A stretch of DNA of 64,000 bases from Ascidia mentula (GCA_947561715.1 OX387205.1:10235001-10299000); one strand, 5' to 3'; shown: positions 51,501-62,400, counted from the stretch's first letter. Made by a program: numbers and translations. Notes: generated by a model not told the origin, from the sequence alone.

Positions 51501-54500
51501 AAAACTTTCCTATTTTTGAGCACGTGTTTTTTTCCATCTTCAGGGTCTTCTGCGTCAGTTAGTTTTCTTCCCTGGATCGGATGCAACGACGAGAGTTTGC
51601 CCCTCCACCAATCCACCGCTTTCCGGGACATCGCCAGGTCAGAAAATAATGTGTTAAGTCGCATAAGATTAACCCGCAACAATCGTTGGTATTTAGGTTT
51701 TAAAATTCATTGTATTGGAGTGGATATATTGGCATGAATTATTTTTCCCGGTTTTCAAGAGCAATTGTTTGCTTTTCAATTTTATCATTGTGAAAAACAT
51801 TATGTTATAAGGTAAACTCTGTCTTGAAGTTCAAAGCCACATAGGTGCGGGGTTTAAGTGAAACGTTAGTACAACTTGGAAACCACCAAAAGTGGACCCT
51901 AAAGGAAACAACGTCGCTTTCAGTATTTTCCCAATGTCTTTCACAACTTCCAACTATGCCTAAGCCTTTACAAAAACACACCTATCCTTTTCGTCTTCCT
52001 CCAGCTAGACCATGGCGCCTAAATTCCCGACAGCTGGCACTGACGTGTTCACTCACGTGGCGTTTTCCTGACTCACGTGGCGTACCTGAGTCAGAAACCT
52101 TAGGATTTTCGTTACCAAACACTGTTAAACCCATTTTGTCGATTGATGGCTTTGACAACGACCGATGAGATTTTGTGCTTCGCGAACTGTTTTGATCCAC
52201 CAGGGTCTAGAACTGTGTATTAATTTTGCTTAAGTCCTGTCGCGTCAATGCATCATAAGGTGTAACAACTATTTTCTATCAACAGCTATATTTATTTAAT
52301 GTCATTTAGAGTTTTTGTATTGAATGCTGTTGTCCAATTACACTAGCGTAGCACTACGACGAAGCCAATGAGGCAATGAACGTTATATAAATTTGAAGAA
52401 AATGCGTTGGGTTGTTTAACTTCGAAAAGTTTACTACATTAATGACTGCAACATGTTGTACAAATTTCGATGCTCGTCGTGCTGTCGCCATTTTGCTTAG
52501 TTGATCATTAAACCTGAACTACTATTAGTATATCGGAAACAGCACAAGCATCACCCGAAATAATTTGCCTTTTCATTAAGAGTAAACAATAGATGTAATG
52601 TCGCAATAGTTTGGAAAGGCAGAGCGATTTTGTAACTTGCGTCTGTTGTCAGGCCAGAACGTACTGTTTGCTTCGGATCGACAAAGTGTGGAGTGTTCGT
52701 TGGCTCAGCGTGGAACCTTGTTGTACAACGAAGATCGAAGCCTGGAGATATGCACAGGAACGTCGTTTCAGCAAGTTCGTGGAGGTAAAAAATATTCGTT
52801 AATTGTTCAATTCTTTTTTTTATCAGACTAAAGGTGCGGCGACAGTTTCACTAACAATTTAACTTTTCCACGAGAGATATACGTTGTATTTTCACGAGTC
52901 AAAGTGATTGCAAAACCGATTTATAAAACTGCGGTGGTTGAACTAAAGCAACTAAATTAAACGGTGTATGATGAAAATTAGGCCTCTTCGATTACTTCGT
53001 AAGTGTACTATGTTTATATTTTAAATGAACCGAAACCGTTATGATATGGGGGTTGTGATTTGAGCTTGAAGCTACTAGACTTCTCAACGTTTAAAAATAC
53101 CTGCGTGTTGCCATTGAAAGCACACTCATAATAAGCCAGAAAAAATGTTCCACTATATGACACTCATTTTGTCATTAACAGGTAGAGAGCGCATGGACTA
53201 CGTCATCGACTATGACGACATAAACCTGGAAAACGCGACCGTCTCTATGGCGTGGATGGAAATTAAGGGCGAGGGAATCTTCCTGGCTCTTGCAGGAGGT
53301 GATGGCGTTTCTTCTCAAGTCATGAAATGGGAAGGAACTCGTTTCTTACCTTTCCAGTGGTTTTCACTCAAGAACATTATGCACTGGAAGTTCTTCGAGA
53401 TCGGCTACGACGTAAGTTAGTGTTTTCGACATGTCGGGAGTCGTTGTTGATGTGGTAAACGAATTTATATTTGATCGGCGCCATTTTTTTTTGCGCTCGA
53501 ACTAGACGCGCCCAACGTTTTGGATGAACAACATCCTCCTACTTATCTGTGATGTGAAAACATGCAAGAATGTTGCCCGAGCGCAGTTAAAATTGAATTA
53601 AAATTTTTCGTGCGCCTCCATTTTGTATCCTTGCCTTTTATTTCTGCTCCAACATTTTCTTAAATCTGCCCTCACATAATAGCTAACCTAAACGTTCCGA
53701 GTTTAATTTTACATTTTAATTTTTGCAGAGCTACCTAGCAGCCTCTGTTCGCGACTCCGACTGCACGATTTTCCGCTGGCACAGAAGATTGCGAAAGTTT
53801 GTTCGGTTTCAATCGTTGAAGGTCGAAGACGCGAGGAACAGCGAGTTTTTCTCTCAGGGCGATCGACACTTTTTGGCTGTGGCCGTGTACGGTAAGACCT
53901 TGGACATATGTGATACCTTTTGTTAGAACATGCAGTTTTTTTGGTTGCGAAAGCTGATGCGAAACCAAAGAGTTGTGCCAACGTTTTTTACACTTGGAAT
54001 AAAGCCTTTCGCTCTCTGATCTAAGTTTTGAATTTTGAGTTGTCACCAAACGTAAATGATTTTTTTACAATAACAGTCTTTTAGGCATAAAGGTTACATA
54101 GATGTCAGAAGGACAGTCCTTGCAAATTTACAATACCTGGCAGCAACAGCAGCACTGTAAATGGTCATGCCTAATTACTAGCACGAAATTATGTTCAAGT
54201 AATTATCTTACACCTTTTCGGGGATAAAATATGGCTACAATAGAGTTTGTAATACATTTTAAATCCAAAACTAAAGTTTACCGCATGCCGTCGTTGACCC
54301 CCACCAAACATAATAGTATATCGTTAAAACGTTGGACAATGCCAATGGTTTCTACTCCTGTCGGACGTGAAGTTTCTGTCGTTACCGAAAGCTTGCCGCA
54401 GCCCAAACCGTTAGTCACGCGCAATATCTGACTAATACGGAGGCGTGGGTTTTGTTGGCGATGCCCATCTGCGTTTTACAATCAATTTTCGAGCAGGCCT

Positions 54501-57120
54501 ATTGGCCCCCACCACGCAACGGGCGCGATTTGATATTGGAAAGGCCGCGAATATGAAAGCGGTGACGGTTCATGTATACCGTGTGGTTTGTACTGGCATC
54601 GTATGAAGGGATTTGATATTAGACGGCGGAGTTTCCTTTGATCATAACCCAGACGATTTATTGTTGCTTCCGTCATCGCACAGGCCGTGCAGGATGGGCT
54701 GCCTATAACATCAAACGCTATGTACGGTGATCTGGAAAGTTGAAAAGTTGCGCAACTAGTACCACTGGGTGGTGCTATGGAGCTGTAGTGAATAAAGCAG
54801 GAAGAAACAATTTTACTGTCGGTAAACGAGCTTTTGGGCTTGCGACATTTGTACACAGATTTGTGCCCTAGTAACCTCTGCGCGCTGGTGTCATCAAATC
54901 GACGCGTCTGGATCCCGTTGCTATGTTGTGCGGTATTGTTTTGTATAGACGTCATTTTATTTTTTCTTGCTTAAGTGAAGTGCGTTGATAGGTCCGGAAT
55001 CTACGCTCTACCCAAAACTGACATCTTCAAAATAATCTGTTAAAATTCCTTTTTATGAAAACGAACACCAGGGAACCAGGATGTTTATCAAAGACCAATT
55101 TGAGCAGTAAAGTAATCAAACTCAATTCCCAATCATTACGTCATTGCGCTAAGCATTTGGCACGTGATTGAAAAAAAAACCTTACCGTAGTGCTAGCGTG
55201 ACCAATTTGTTCATAGGACTTCAATGGCATTAAATAAATTAAAGCGATAAAAATTATTTTGCGCTAAATAATACAACGTAAACAAAAGGTACATGCAAAA
55301 GTTAAGTGGCATGACCACCGATAAAACCTTGAAGCTTATCGAGTCAGGAGCCCGTTTTATGGTAATGTCCTCACCGAAAATCAGACTCTACTGTATGATC
55401 GCAGCCAGTTGCACTGGATGAGTAAGTTGTATGTTACCACATCGAGTGCCTGGTAGCAAATAAGAACAGAAACGATGTTTATTTAAGTGGGGTCGCAACT
55501 GCGTATCAAGCTATCGATAGCGTGTTAAAATGTGATCTCAAAATTGCTAGCAATTTTTTTTACTGCCGATACTTTTTGTTTAATCCGAATTTCTTTTCTT
55601 GATGTCCGACAGGAAATGACAGTGGGCTGCAGTCGATACCGCGTTCGGTCGTGTACGAATTTATAGATGGAAATTTCACCTTCTTCCAATATCTGGACAC
55701 CACAGCAGCGGTTGACATCACATTTTTCTCCGTGGAGGATTCCTTCTACTGTCTAGTAGTCGCATCTGCCTTTTACCGCGGTTCCTTCGTCTTGACATCA
55801 AAAATCTTTTGCGCTATAGCTCCCATTAGCGGCTTTATAAACTCTCAAGAAATAACGGTAGGTCACAATGCTTTTTCTGGCTTGTACTTTCAACTTCACA
55901 TTCAAATTTGCACATTTGTTGCATTTATATTTTCAAATTAAATGTTACGAAATGATTAGTATTATATTAAAAATTACTACTACTGCATATTATGTAAATA
56001 CAAATATTTTGGCCAACAGCAAGCATCAATATTGTTTTGTATTTCTAATTACAAAAGTAGACCTGAAATTTTGCATGAATGTTTTTTTTATTACTTTACA
56101 GACATACGGTGCCACTGACTGGGAGTTCTTTAAGATAAACGATCGCTACTTCCTTGTGGTAGCGAACGGGGTGAATTCGACTCATCCTATCGGGCAAGGG
56201 GAGTCGGTAAACAGCACAAATTCGATCATTTACGAACTTAACTACTTACAGCCTAAGTTTGAAGAATATCAAAAAATTTCCACGCAAAAGTAAGTTTTTG
56301 TTGATAAATAAATGTTTTTTGACGATAATTTTACAGCAATTACTTGAGGTTAGGTAAAGCCCGTCGGAGCGCTTGCTGGCATTGTGTGGAATCATGTAAC
56401 TGATTTGGTTCATAAACGTGAAATATTTTTTATTCTTTCAGTGCGTACGACTGGGAATTTTTCACCATCGGCTCACAATATTTTCTGGCCGTTACGAGCA
56501 CCTTTGCAGAAGATGGAGGTATCCCTAGAGTGAAAATTTATCGGTATGTTTCAGTTAACGTTAGCTTGTCTTGAGCGCCCAAATCGATACAAAAAATGAT
56601 ATAAACTATAAAGGCAGTATAGCCCAAAATCTCAGGGAAAGATGCTCAGGGAATTTTTTCAACAACTTGATATACCAATACCCGCAACCACATTTGGTTT
56701 GAAAACTAAATGAGATTTCTTTGTGCCATGTTACAGCGTAAAGCTTAGCAATAAGAACACGTACCTTTAAATACATTTAATAGGAAATACATAAGAATAC
56801 AAACCTAAATGGCTACTTGCTTTTCTATCACCTTTCGACAAACACTTGTGTCTTGATGCCTCTCTGCTACTGACAGTCCCTTCTTGCTGTTATTCTTGCA
56901 AGTTGAAGCAACACAATACTTTATGCGAATTAGGTGGAAGGGTTACGAGAAGTTCGTCTTGGAGCATGTCCTGCCGTTCGGTACCGCCCTCGATATCGAC
57001 TACATACCGATCAACGGTGAGCACTACCTTGCCGTTTCAAACCCGAAAACCTCAACTTCTTCTGGATACCGCGGCGACGACCCCTTAGGCTCAAAACTGT
57101 ATAAAATCATCACCTACTGA
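39479..57120 (+). CDS. TSPEAR: TSPEAR-like secreted protein (TSPN domain plus seven EAR repeats), 12 exons, N-terminus incomplete
   Basis: Exons 39479-39578, 40155-40305, 40505-40698, 50144-50234, 51544-51637, 52653-52784, 53182-53411, 53729-53891, 55613-55857, 56102-56289, 56442-56543 and 56934-57120 all have GT-AG borders and compatible phases, giving 624 residues and a TGA stop. The first six exons form a thrombospondin/laminin-G-like (TSPN) domain and linker. Landmarks are TDILALAVSD, FPGEFSVLVNF, DGNWHTLVVTV and GLLRQLVFFPGSDATTRVCP, all close to human TSPEAR as I recall it. The rest is seven EAR repeats (pattern DWEFF...YFLVVAN...SIIYEL), expected to fold as a seven-bladed propeller. 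In vertebrates TSPEAR is secreted, is linked to Notch signalling, and is needed in inner ear, tooth and hair. Human TSPEAR has 669 residues, so only the signal peptide region seems missing. No frameshift or internal stop is seen. Introns range from 152 bp to 9.4 kb. Confidence 0.93.
40155..40305 (+). CDS. TSPEAR: TSPEAR-like exon b (TSPN domain)
   Basis: Acceptor TTAG, donor GTAAAG, 151 bp, entering in phase 2 and leaving in phase 0. It encodes FGPSALLAGVDSEDIF, then CDRFPGEFSVLVNF and NEFLMTLLAQ. The C-x-x-FP-x-EFS signature is typical of TSPN domains. The minus-strand paralogue exon at 7782-7932 has the same length. Confidence 0.93.
40505..40698 (+). CDS. TSPEAR: TSPEAR-like exon c (TSPN core)
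   Basis: Acceptor CCCACAG, donor GTGTGT, 194 bp, phase 0 to 2. It encodes DRRTILVALRMRSRRLYFDY and DGNWHTLVVTVSRRMVKF followed by TVDC. The DG-x-WHT and VDC motifs are hallmarks of laminin-G/TSPN folds. The paralogue exon at 7363-7562 is 6 bp longer and otherwise collinear. Confidence 0.93.
40699..50143 (+). other. 9.4 kb intron of the TSPEAR-like gene
   Basis: Bounded by the donor GTGTGT after 40698 and the acceptor TTCCAG before 50144. It holds the 29 bp tandem repeat (44384). A GC-rich block, GGCCCGGGCCCCCGGGGG, lies near 45970. An exon-like decoy is at 47093-47162. No other gene was recognised inside it. Confidence 0.75.
44384..44429. repeat. Tandem repeat, 29 bp period, in intron
   Basis: TTTTGCAACATTTCCAC occurs at 44384-44400 and 44413-44429 in AT-rich sequence of the 9.4 kb TSPEAR-like intron. 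Confidence 0.7.
50144..50234 (+). CDS. TSPEAR: TSPEAR-like exon d (end of TSPN domain)
   Basis: Acceptor TTCCAG, donor GTAAGG, 91 bp, supplying one base to the split Arg codon and ending in phase 0. It encodes PFPKRLNIRNTRIYVASRR plus a lysine run (KKKKQFT), aligning with PFPATLSVKGARFFVGSRR of human TSPEAR. It lies 9.4 kb from the previous exon. Phase, homology and splice sites agree, whereas a competing candidate at 47093 failed. Confidence 0.85.
51248..51310 (+). repeat. Diverged interspersed repeat, copy 1 (intronic)
   Basis: This 63 bp shares 48 bases without gaps with 55321-55383. Read on the plus strand it gives KTMKVVESGAKVEVISSRKI. The family is not recognised. It lies in the intron before the exon at 51544. 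Confidence 0.5.
51544..51637 (+). CDS. TSPEAR: TSPEAR-like exon e (TSPN-EAR linker)
   Basis: Acceptor ATCTTCAG, donor GTCAGA, 94 bp, phase 0 to 1. It encodes GLLRQLVFFPGSDATTRVCP, nearly identical to the [20 protein letters not shown] segment of human TSPEAR. This is the most diagnostic single exon in the window. Confidence 0.95.
52051..52093. promoter_or_regulatory. Intronic cluster: two E-boxes and two AP-1 sites
   Basis: ACTCACGTGGCGT is repeated at 52051-52063 and 52071-52083, putting CACGTG E-boxes exactly 20 bp apart. TGACTCA (52069-52075) overlaps the second copy, and TGAGTCA (52087-52093) follows. The cluster lies in the TSPEAR-like intron 51638-52652 and is a candidate enhancer. No experimental evidence. 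Confidence 0.4.
52653..52784 (+). CDS. TSPEAR: TSPEAR-like exon f (cysteine-containing linker before EAR repeats)
   Basis: Acceptor TTGTCAG, donor GTAAAA, 132 bp, phase 1 to 1. It encodes VECSLAQRGTLLYNEDRSLE followed by ICTGTSFQQV. The paired cysteines around an LLYN-like strand match the C-x(n)-GLYLC segment of vertebrate TSPEAR, which probably forms a disulphide-closed hairpin. Confidence 0.9.
53182..53411 (+). CDS. TSPEAR: TSPEAR-like exon g (EAR 1 and start of EAR 2)
   Basis: Acceptor TTAACAG, donor GTAAGT, 230 bp, phase 1 to 0. It encodes RERMDYVIDYDDI (human KERLDYVEEHQNL), then EAR 1 with GIFLALAGGDG and VMKWEGTRFLPFQ. It ends in the start of EAR 2, HWKFFEIGYD. Confidence 0.93.
53729..53891 (+). 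CDS. TSPEAR: TSPEAR-like exon h (EAR 2-3)
   Basis: Acceptor TTTTTGCAG, donor GTAAGA, 163 bp, phase 0 to 1. It encodes SYLAASVRDSDCTIFRWHRR, then the next blade start NSEFFSQGDRHFLAVAVYG. It carries the consensus EAR strand pattern with FLAVA. Confidence 0.93.
55321..55383 (+). repeat. Diverged interspersed repeat, copy 2 (intronic)
   Basis: Second copy of the 63 bp repeat. It reads KTLKLIESGARFMVMSSPKI on the plus strand. A hammerhead-like remnant, CCAGTTGCACTGGATGAG, starts 22 bp downstream at 55405. The core 15-mer AAAACCTTGAAGCTT also occurs at 21773-21787. Confidence 0.5.
55613..55857 (+). CDS. TSPEAR: TSPEAR-like exon i (EAR 3-4)
   Basis: Acceptor GTCCGACAG, donor GTAGGT, 245 bp, phase 1 to 0. 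It encodes SVVYEFIDGNFTFFQYL, closing EAR 3. A diverged EAR 4 follows (ITFFSVEDSFYCLVVASAF), in which the usual S-x-IY strand is replaced by KIFCAIAPISG. Confidence 0.88.
56102..56289 (+). CDS. TSPEAR: TSPEAR-like exon j (EAR 5)
   Basis: Acceptor TTTACAG, donor GTAAGT, 188 bp, phase 0 to 2. It encodes TYGATDWEFFKINDRYFLVV and then NSIIYELNYLQPKFEEYQKI. This is a textbook EAR repeat and is very close to the GAADWEVFQIG...SVIYELN repeat of human TSPEAR. Confidence 0.95.
56442..56543 (+). CDS. TSPEAR: TSPEAR-like exon k (EAR 6)
   Basis: Acceptor TTCTTTCAG, donor GTATGT, 102 bp, phase 2 to 2. It encodes AYDWEFFTIGSQYFLAVTST and VKIYR, the first part of EAR 6. Confidence 0.93.
56934..57120 (+). 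CDS. TSPEAR: TSPEAR-like terminal exon (EAR 6-7 and stop)
   Basis: Acceptor GCGAATTAG, 187 bp including TGA. It encodes WKGYEKFVLEHVLPFG, closing EAR 6 (human WQGYEGFVAVHSLP), then EAR 7 with INGEHYLAVSNPK and SKLYKIITY before the stop. Confidence 0.93.
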
Positions 57121-59262
57121 ACTTACTGCGGAATTATCGGTTCCTGAAAAGTTTGGTTAAGTCGCTGTTGGTCTTGAAACGTTTTTGCCGCCGCCGTACG
57201 TCGATTACCTACAAATGACCACAGCCGTTACATGATACCTCAAATCTTAGTATAAGACCTCTAACCTCTCACGATAGGCGACGGCAGGTGAAGCCACTTT
57301 TACAATAGCGCGCGCGTGCGTATTTTAGAAAAACAGCATATTTATTACAAGCGGTGCCGAGCCGGATCTCAGCACCTATTTTGTACGAAATATAAAGTCG
57401 TGTTGTTGTTTTTTATCCTCGATCACTAAATGTGCCTTTCTACTCTTTTGTACGTCGTGTATCGCCACTTGAGGGCGTAGCCTTGCATATTTTTTCATTG
57501 TTTCAATCAGCATATGTGTCTCTCGATAAACTGTGACTGCTGCCGCGTAGAACGCATATATTCCACCGAGCGATTTCCTCGCTTCTTAGATGGGAAAAAC
57601 GCTCCATGAAGCCCCTTGTTTGCTAATATGGTTGACTAGAAGTGTACAATGCATAAATTCAAGCCCAGCCAGCGAAGGATACTTAAACATATGGTAATAG
57701 TAAAGCAATTCTTGACGCATATATGGGCAATTTTGACGTGTAATATACACTAGTAACGTGAAGAATATGCGACCATGCCTTGTACCTCTCATCAGTTCTT
57801 ACCTCATTTCGCACGAAAATTGTGAAAGCGATATTGTTGACTTGCACTTCAAAAAAGGAAGGAAGATTTTTGGTTTTGACTTTTAAACTCCAGTTTGTGA
57901 GAACTATAGTTTGACGTCACGAGTTCTAACACTTTTCCACACCTGAAAGTTAAATTATGAGTTGCTTGTAAACCGTTAGCTTGTCAACTAGAGAAAATGG
58001 GCATCACTTAAAAAGTATTGAACCATCTGTGTAATAAGTTGTAATAGAAATTGAAATTAGTTGATTTATTCCACTTTATTGGATTTTTGTGGCCCATGCT
58101 TATATGTGCCTTTTGGTTGATTTGCGTTGTATGGAAACTCGTACCTGAGGGAAAAATCTTACAAGACCATTCGGATCCAGAGAAATAGCCACAATGACTA
58201 CCCTTTAGAAAATGCAGTATTTTTATGAACCTTTTTATCGCTTGTTCACGCTTTCGTGGTTGCTAAGCAACTGATCTTGCACGGAAAAAGAGCCGTTTTA
58301 ACAACCTAGATACTTTTTTCTTCGATTTGCATTCGATAATTTTAAATATCGCCTCTGTTCCCAACATTTTACAAAGAGTCGATTACATATACCAAAATTT
58401 CCTCCAAGATCATATAATGGCAGAGTGTTCCACAAACTAGCTTTATCACATACGTTTTACAAGTTTTTTTGCGCTATAGACAATTGTTTTACATACGTCG
58501 ATGTTTTTGTATCGTATTGGCAAATGCGTTTCCTAGCATTTCTCTGTTTTCAGCATTTTCCCATGTGCACCCATCAGCATACACGAAAAATAAAAACATT
58601 ACCTGATGGAAGAGTATGCAAAGGATTTTTGACCTGAAGTAAACACACATGCAAAACACGCTACAACAATTTTGTATTTACAAATGCATGATTTCGTGTG
58701 TATGATGTGCAATGCAGACGGGTGTAAACGAGAAGACCGACATAATAAATGTTACAACCGAAATTCGGAAATTAAACGGGTGTTGACCAGTGGTGAGGCC
58801 ATTGCACGTTCCCCAAGTATCAGAAAAACAACCGCCTCCAGGGGCAAAACTGGGTCCAATGCACCACGTACACAAAGTCTGTACAAATGAAGCGAGCGAA
58901 AAAGACACACAGCATAAGCGTAGTCAGAGGCGGAGTCACGGTACAAGAAAGTGCAAAGCGTACAGTGTAAGAAAAAACAAGCCTTTCAGATTGTTCAAAA
59001 ATTTACCAATACCAATTATAATACACCGATTATTGTTTGGGAAACAAAACCTGTTTATGTGTATGAAAAACGTCGCCATTGCTACTGGCACTAGAGTCAA
59101 AAATCGTCTTCAAAAAGCGTGGGAACTAAGGTTAGCTACAGTGACTGCGCCACAATGCGCCGTGCGGTTATCCACCTTCTGACCGAAAGATGAGCGTTAA
59201 GCAAACTATAATACATGTGCAGCGGATAGGGCAGCGAACAACAGCACGGCGGGCCACCACCG
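57121..59262. other. Convergent intergenic region
   Basis: 2.1 kb between the stop codons of the TSPEAR-like gene (+) and the cysteine-rich gene (-). It should contain both 3' UTRs. Apart from AATATA at 57389 and a short alternating GC run (GCGCGCGCGTGCG, about 57308) I see no feature. The short ORFs around 58.4-59.2 kb look like chance. Confidence 0.6.
57389..57394 (+). promoter_or_regulatory. Candidate polyadenylation signal of the TSPEAR-like gene
   Basis: AATATA (a known variant hexamer) lies 269 bp after the stop codon. It is followed about 10-25 bp later by a GT-rich stretch, GTCGTGTTGTTGTTTTTT. No AATAAA is seen nearer on this strand. Confidence 0.3.
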
Positions 59263-59489
59263 TCACGGGGCAGGGGCAGCGCCTGTGGCTGCAAATGAAC
59301 CTACACCGCTTTGACTGAGAGGCTGACCGTTAGATGGAGGAACTCTCTCGGCTGGACTGTCACAGACCGTTTCTTGGCATCCGCAGTCAAACACATCCCG
59401 CTGCTGGTGTTCCTTTACAGTTTTATCGAAGCAGTCCATCTTGTACGTTTTCAATTCGCTTCTGCCCTCCTTGCAGCATTTACAGGGCC
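59263..59489 (-). CDS. Cysteine-rich gene terminal exon: second half of CTCK and stop
   Basis: Acceptor AATTTACAG, 227 bp including the stop. It encodes PCKCCKEGRSELKTYKMDC and FDCGCQETVC, completing the knot. A tail of about 30 residues rich in Ser, Gly, Pro and Ala follows, then TGA. Confidence 0.93.
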
Positions 59490-62400
59490 CTGTAAATTAT
59501 TATAGGTTTTAAGATAGGTTTACTGACATCGCAGCCAAGGCATTGGAAGGTGGATCACTTTTCCCGAAAAGTCGGAGCGAGATCCGAAAAATGGAGCTAA
59601 AATTGTGCTGGTGCTTTACTGGTCATACGGATTATGCCGATTTCAAACACAAAGACGCACCTTCAAATTCTGCGGTTAGGGGGTTTTGTTGCCTCAATGT
59701 TGAACAAGGTCCTTCACAATAACTGACTTCGACCTCATCAGGTGTGTAACAGAATACACCGTCGATCGAGGCACTTAGTGTGATGTTCTTCACCTTTCTC
59801 TCGCATTTACCATAATGACCTAAGAAAGACAATATTTATTAACTTCAAATAAGTCCAGCACGTTATACTTGATTGTAACGATTTAAATTTCCTTTATATT
59901 CAAACCACATTGCAAACCAATTCATTAAGATACATAAAGCAGCAAGACCAAATTTGGTGAATATTTTGTTCAGATTAAACAAAAATTGGGCAAGATACAA
60001 TAGGGTATTACTTCATTTGCACTTCATCATGCAGTTTTACTCAAAGCACACGTTTTACTTACAGTCTGGACAGCAATTGGAGATCGTGACGTTCCCCCCG
60101 CTCTAAAAAAGCAATGATATTTGAGTTTAATAAAAACTAAACAACCAATTCATGTGTACACAGAAAGTAGGCAAGTTTTACTGTTCGTTTAGGATAAAAA
60201 TACAGAGAACTTACTTCTTGGCATTGTTGCTCGTCAAACGGCTCGCAGTCAAACTTGTCTCTCTTTACAACTGCTGGACACTGCGTAGTTTCGCTAATGA
60301 CGCATTCGGCCACAAGACAGCTGTCTTCTTTCAGTGCAAAAGTGGTATTTGGCTGATGAGAAAACAGGATTCAGGATTGTGTTTTTGAAGAGACGTAAAC
60401 GGTTTGTCTTACCCGGAAAATTCCGCCGTCGTGGACGCAACTCTCACAGACGCACGTGTATTTAGGACAACAAATACCTGCTTCCCTGTTGCGACTTTCA
60501 ATCTGCAAAAAATGTGATGTGATTAGTTTGGGGTGATTTACAACGTAATATTTTGAATAACTTGACTTTAAGAAAGTAATATGGAGCCAATAGAATTATG
60601 TGAGCTGAAGTCGAATCGTCACTATTTCAACCTAATGGGTCTCGTCAGTGGAACTTTGTGTGACTATTAAACTTTGAAAGTTGTAAGGCAGACACCAGGA
60701 GAGTCGCTACCGAATACTACTAATAAGGCCACTTACAGTTTCCCTTCGGAATCCAGGTTCGCATGTAAAGTTGTCCCATTGTTCACACGAATGTTCGAGC
60801 TGTTCATCGGGCAAACACTCGCACTTCAGATCAGGACAGCAGTTTTTCGTTCCAGGCAACTTCCCAACTTCCCTGCTCTGCTTATAAGCTCCGCATTCGA
60901 TGGTGAAGTTCTGACAAATTGTTGCCAGCACAGCAGGGTCATTGCACTGACATGCGTAGTCCTGGCAGCAAGGATCGCTATCGGTAAGGCTTGTCACCGC
61001 GAATTGGTAAGGTTGACAGTTGCGTTCGTTGTACTGAGACTGGGTCAGGCAATTGTCTCTCGGATCGTTGTATATCTCGGGGACGTGGCATGATTCAAAG
61101 CTCCCGTCGACCAATCTCGCGCTTGTGCACCTAAAGAGATGCAATATAGAGGTTAATTGGTTTGAAGTTAAGGTTATTGGATAAATTTGGCCGGAAGTTG
61201 GGTCGATACAGCTATGTTTTCTGGTGTAGTTGTATATGAAGCTGATTAGAAGGTGTTCTGGTTTGCACGGTAACCAATATAATCCTATCGGCGCGTTGTG
61301 TTTAAACTTTTTAATTTGCAGAGTTGAAACAATCCACTCTTTTTCAAACGATTTTACCTAAGATCCGAAGTTAAACTATGCTCATATCAAAACATTTTAG
61401 CAGAGCCAATGGAAATCTGACGTCAGTGAATGTTAATTACTTGATTACCCTAATTAAAGCAAATTAATGATAATCGTTAATTTCACACCAACCTGTACGT
61501 AACATCGCACTGTCCAAACACAGTTTTCTTCCAGGTTGAACGGAGTGCGTGCACGAACCCTTCGAAGTGGCATACGTCACAACGGCAAGCCGTCTTATTG
61601 CAACAGTGCTCTGTTGCAGGGTCCGTTTCGGTCAGCTCAATTGCAGTAGTGTTTGATGGACAATCGGGTAAGGGCGTAATAGCTGACACATTGCACACGG
61701 CTTTAAACTCTGGGCAACAGTAATCATCGGGGTTTTCCTCCAAGTTCTTTTTGGCCAACATCTGGCACGCGTTGAGCTCAACATTGGGGTATAAATTGTA
61801 AGGTTTAGGGCAGTCTTTGCACACACAAACGTAATCTGGACAACACTGTCCCTCCACTTTGATGCGTTCCAAGCGCTCAAAGAGGCCGCAGTCGATAGTG
61901 GAGTTTGAGCAGTGAGCGTCAAGTTCCTCATCGGGGTAGCACTCACACAATGGCTCTTCGCAGCATTTGTGATCGTAGGTAATTTCCATGCGTCCTTCTT
62001 CGTTCTGACAAGTATGGTGGGTGACGTTAGAATTGGGGCACAGTCGCCCGAGAACGTCATCGTCGTTGCACGTGCAAGCGTAGTCAACGCAGCAAGGCTG
62101 GGGAACGCCATCGTGCAAAGCGACAGCATGTTCGTAGCCAGAGTGGCAGTTCTGATCTTCATATTGCTGCAATGTAATACAATCTTGTTTGGGATCGTTG
62201 ACAACTGTCATGTTGTGGCAAGATAGTGGGTTGTTTAGATCCTGTCTCAGGTTGGAGCACAGCTTGGTAACCACGCAGCCGTATTGGTCTGTCAAATGGA
62301 CGTCCGAACCACGGTCTACTAAAGTGCCGTTCGCAAGTTCGCAGGAATCGCAAGAGCATTTGAAAAGAGGGCATGTTGAACCGGACTCTCTAACATCTGT

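Noticed and set aside
58790-59182. 130-codon plus-strand ORF between the convergent genes
   Set aside because: Chance length, no recognisable domain, located in the expected 3' flank region.
59735-59755. CTGATGAGGTCGAAG on the minus strand, which looks like a hammerhead core
   Set aside because: There is no stem II and no stems I or III; it is codons of the CTCK exon (PDEVEVSYC).
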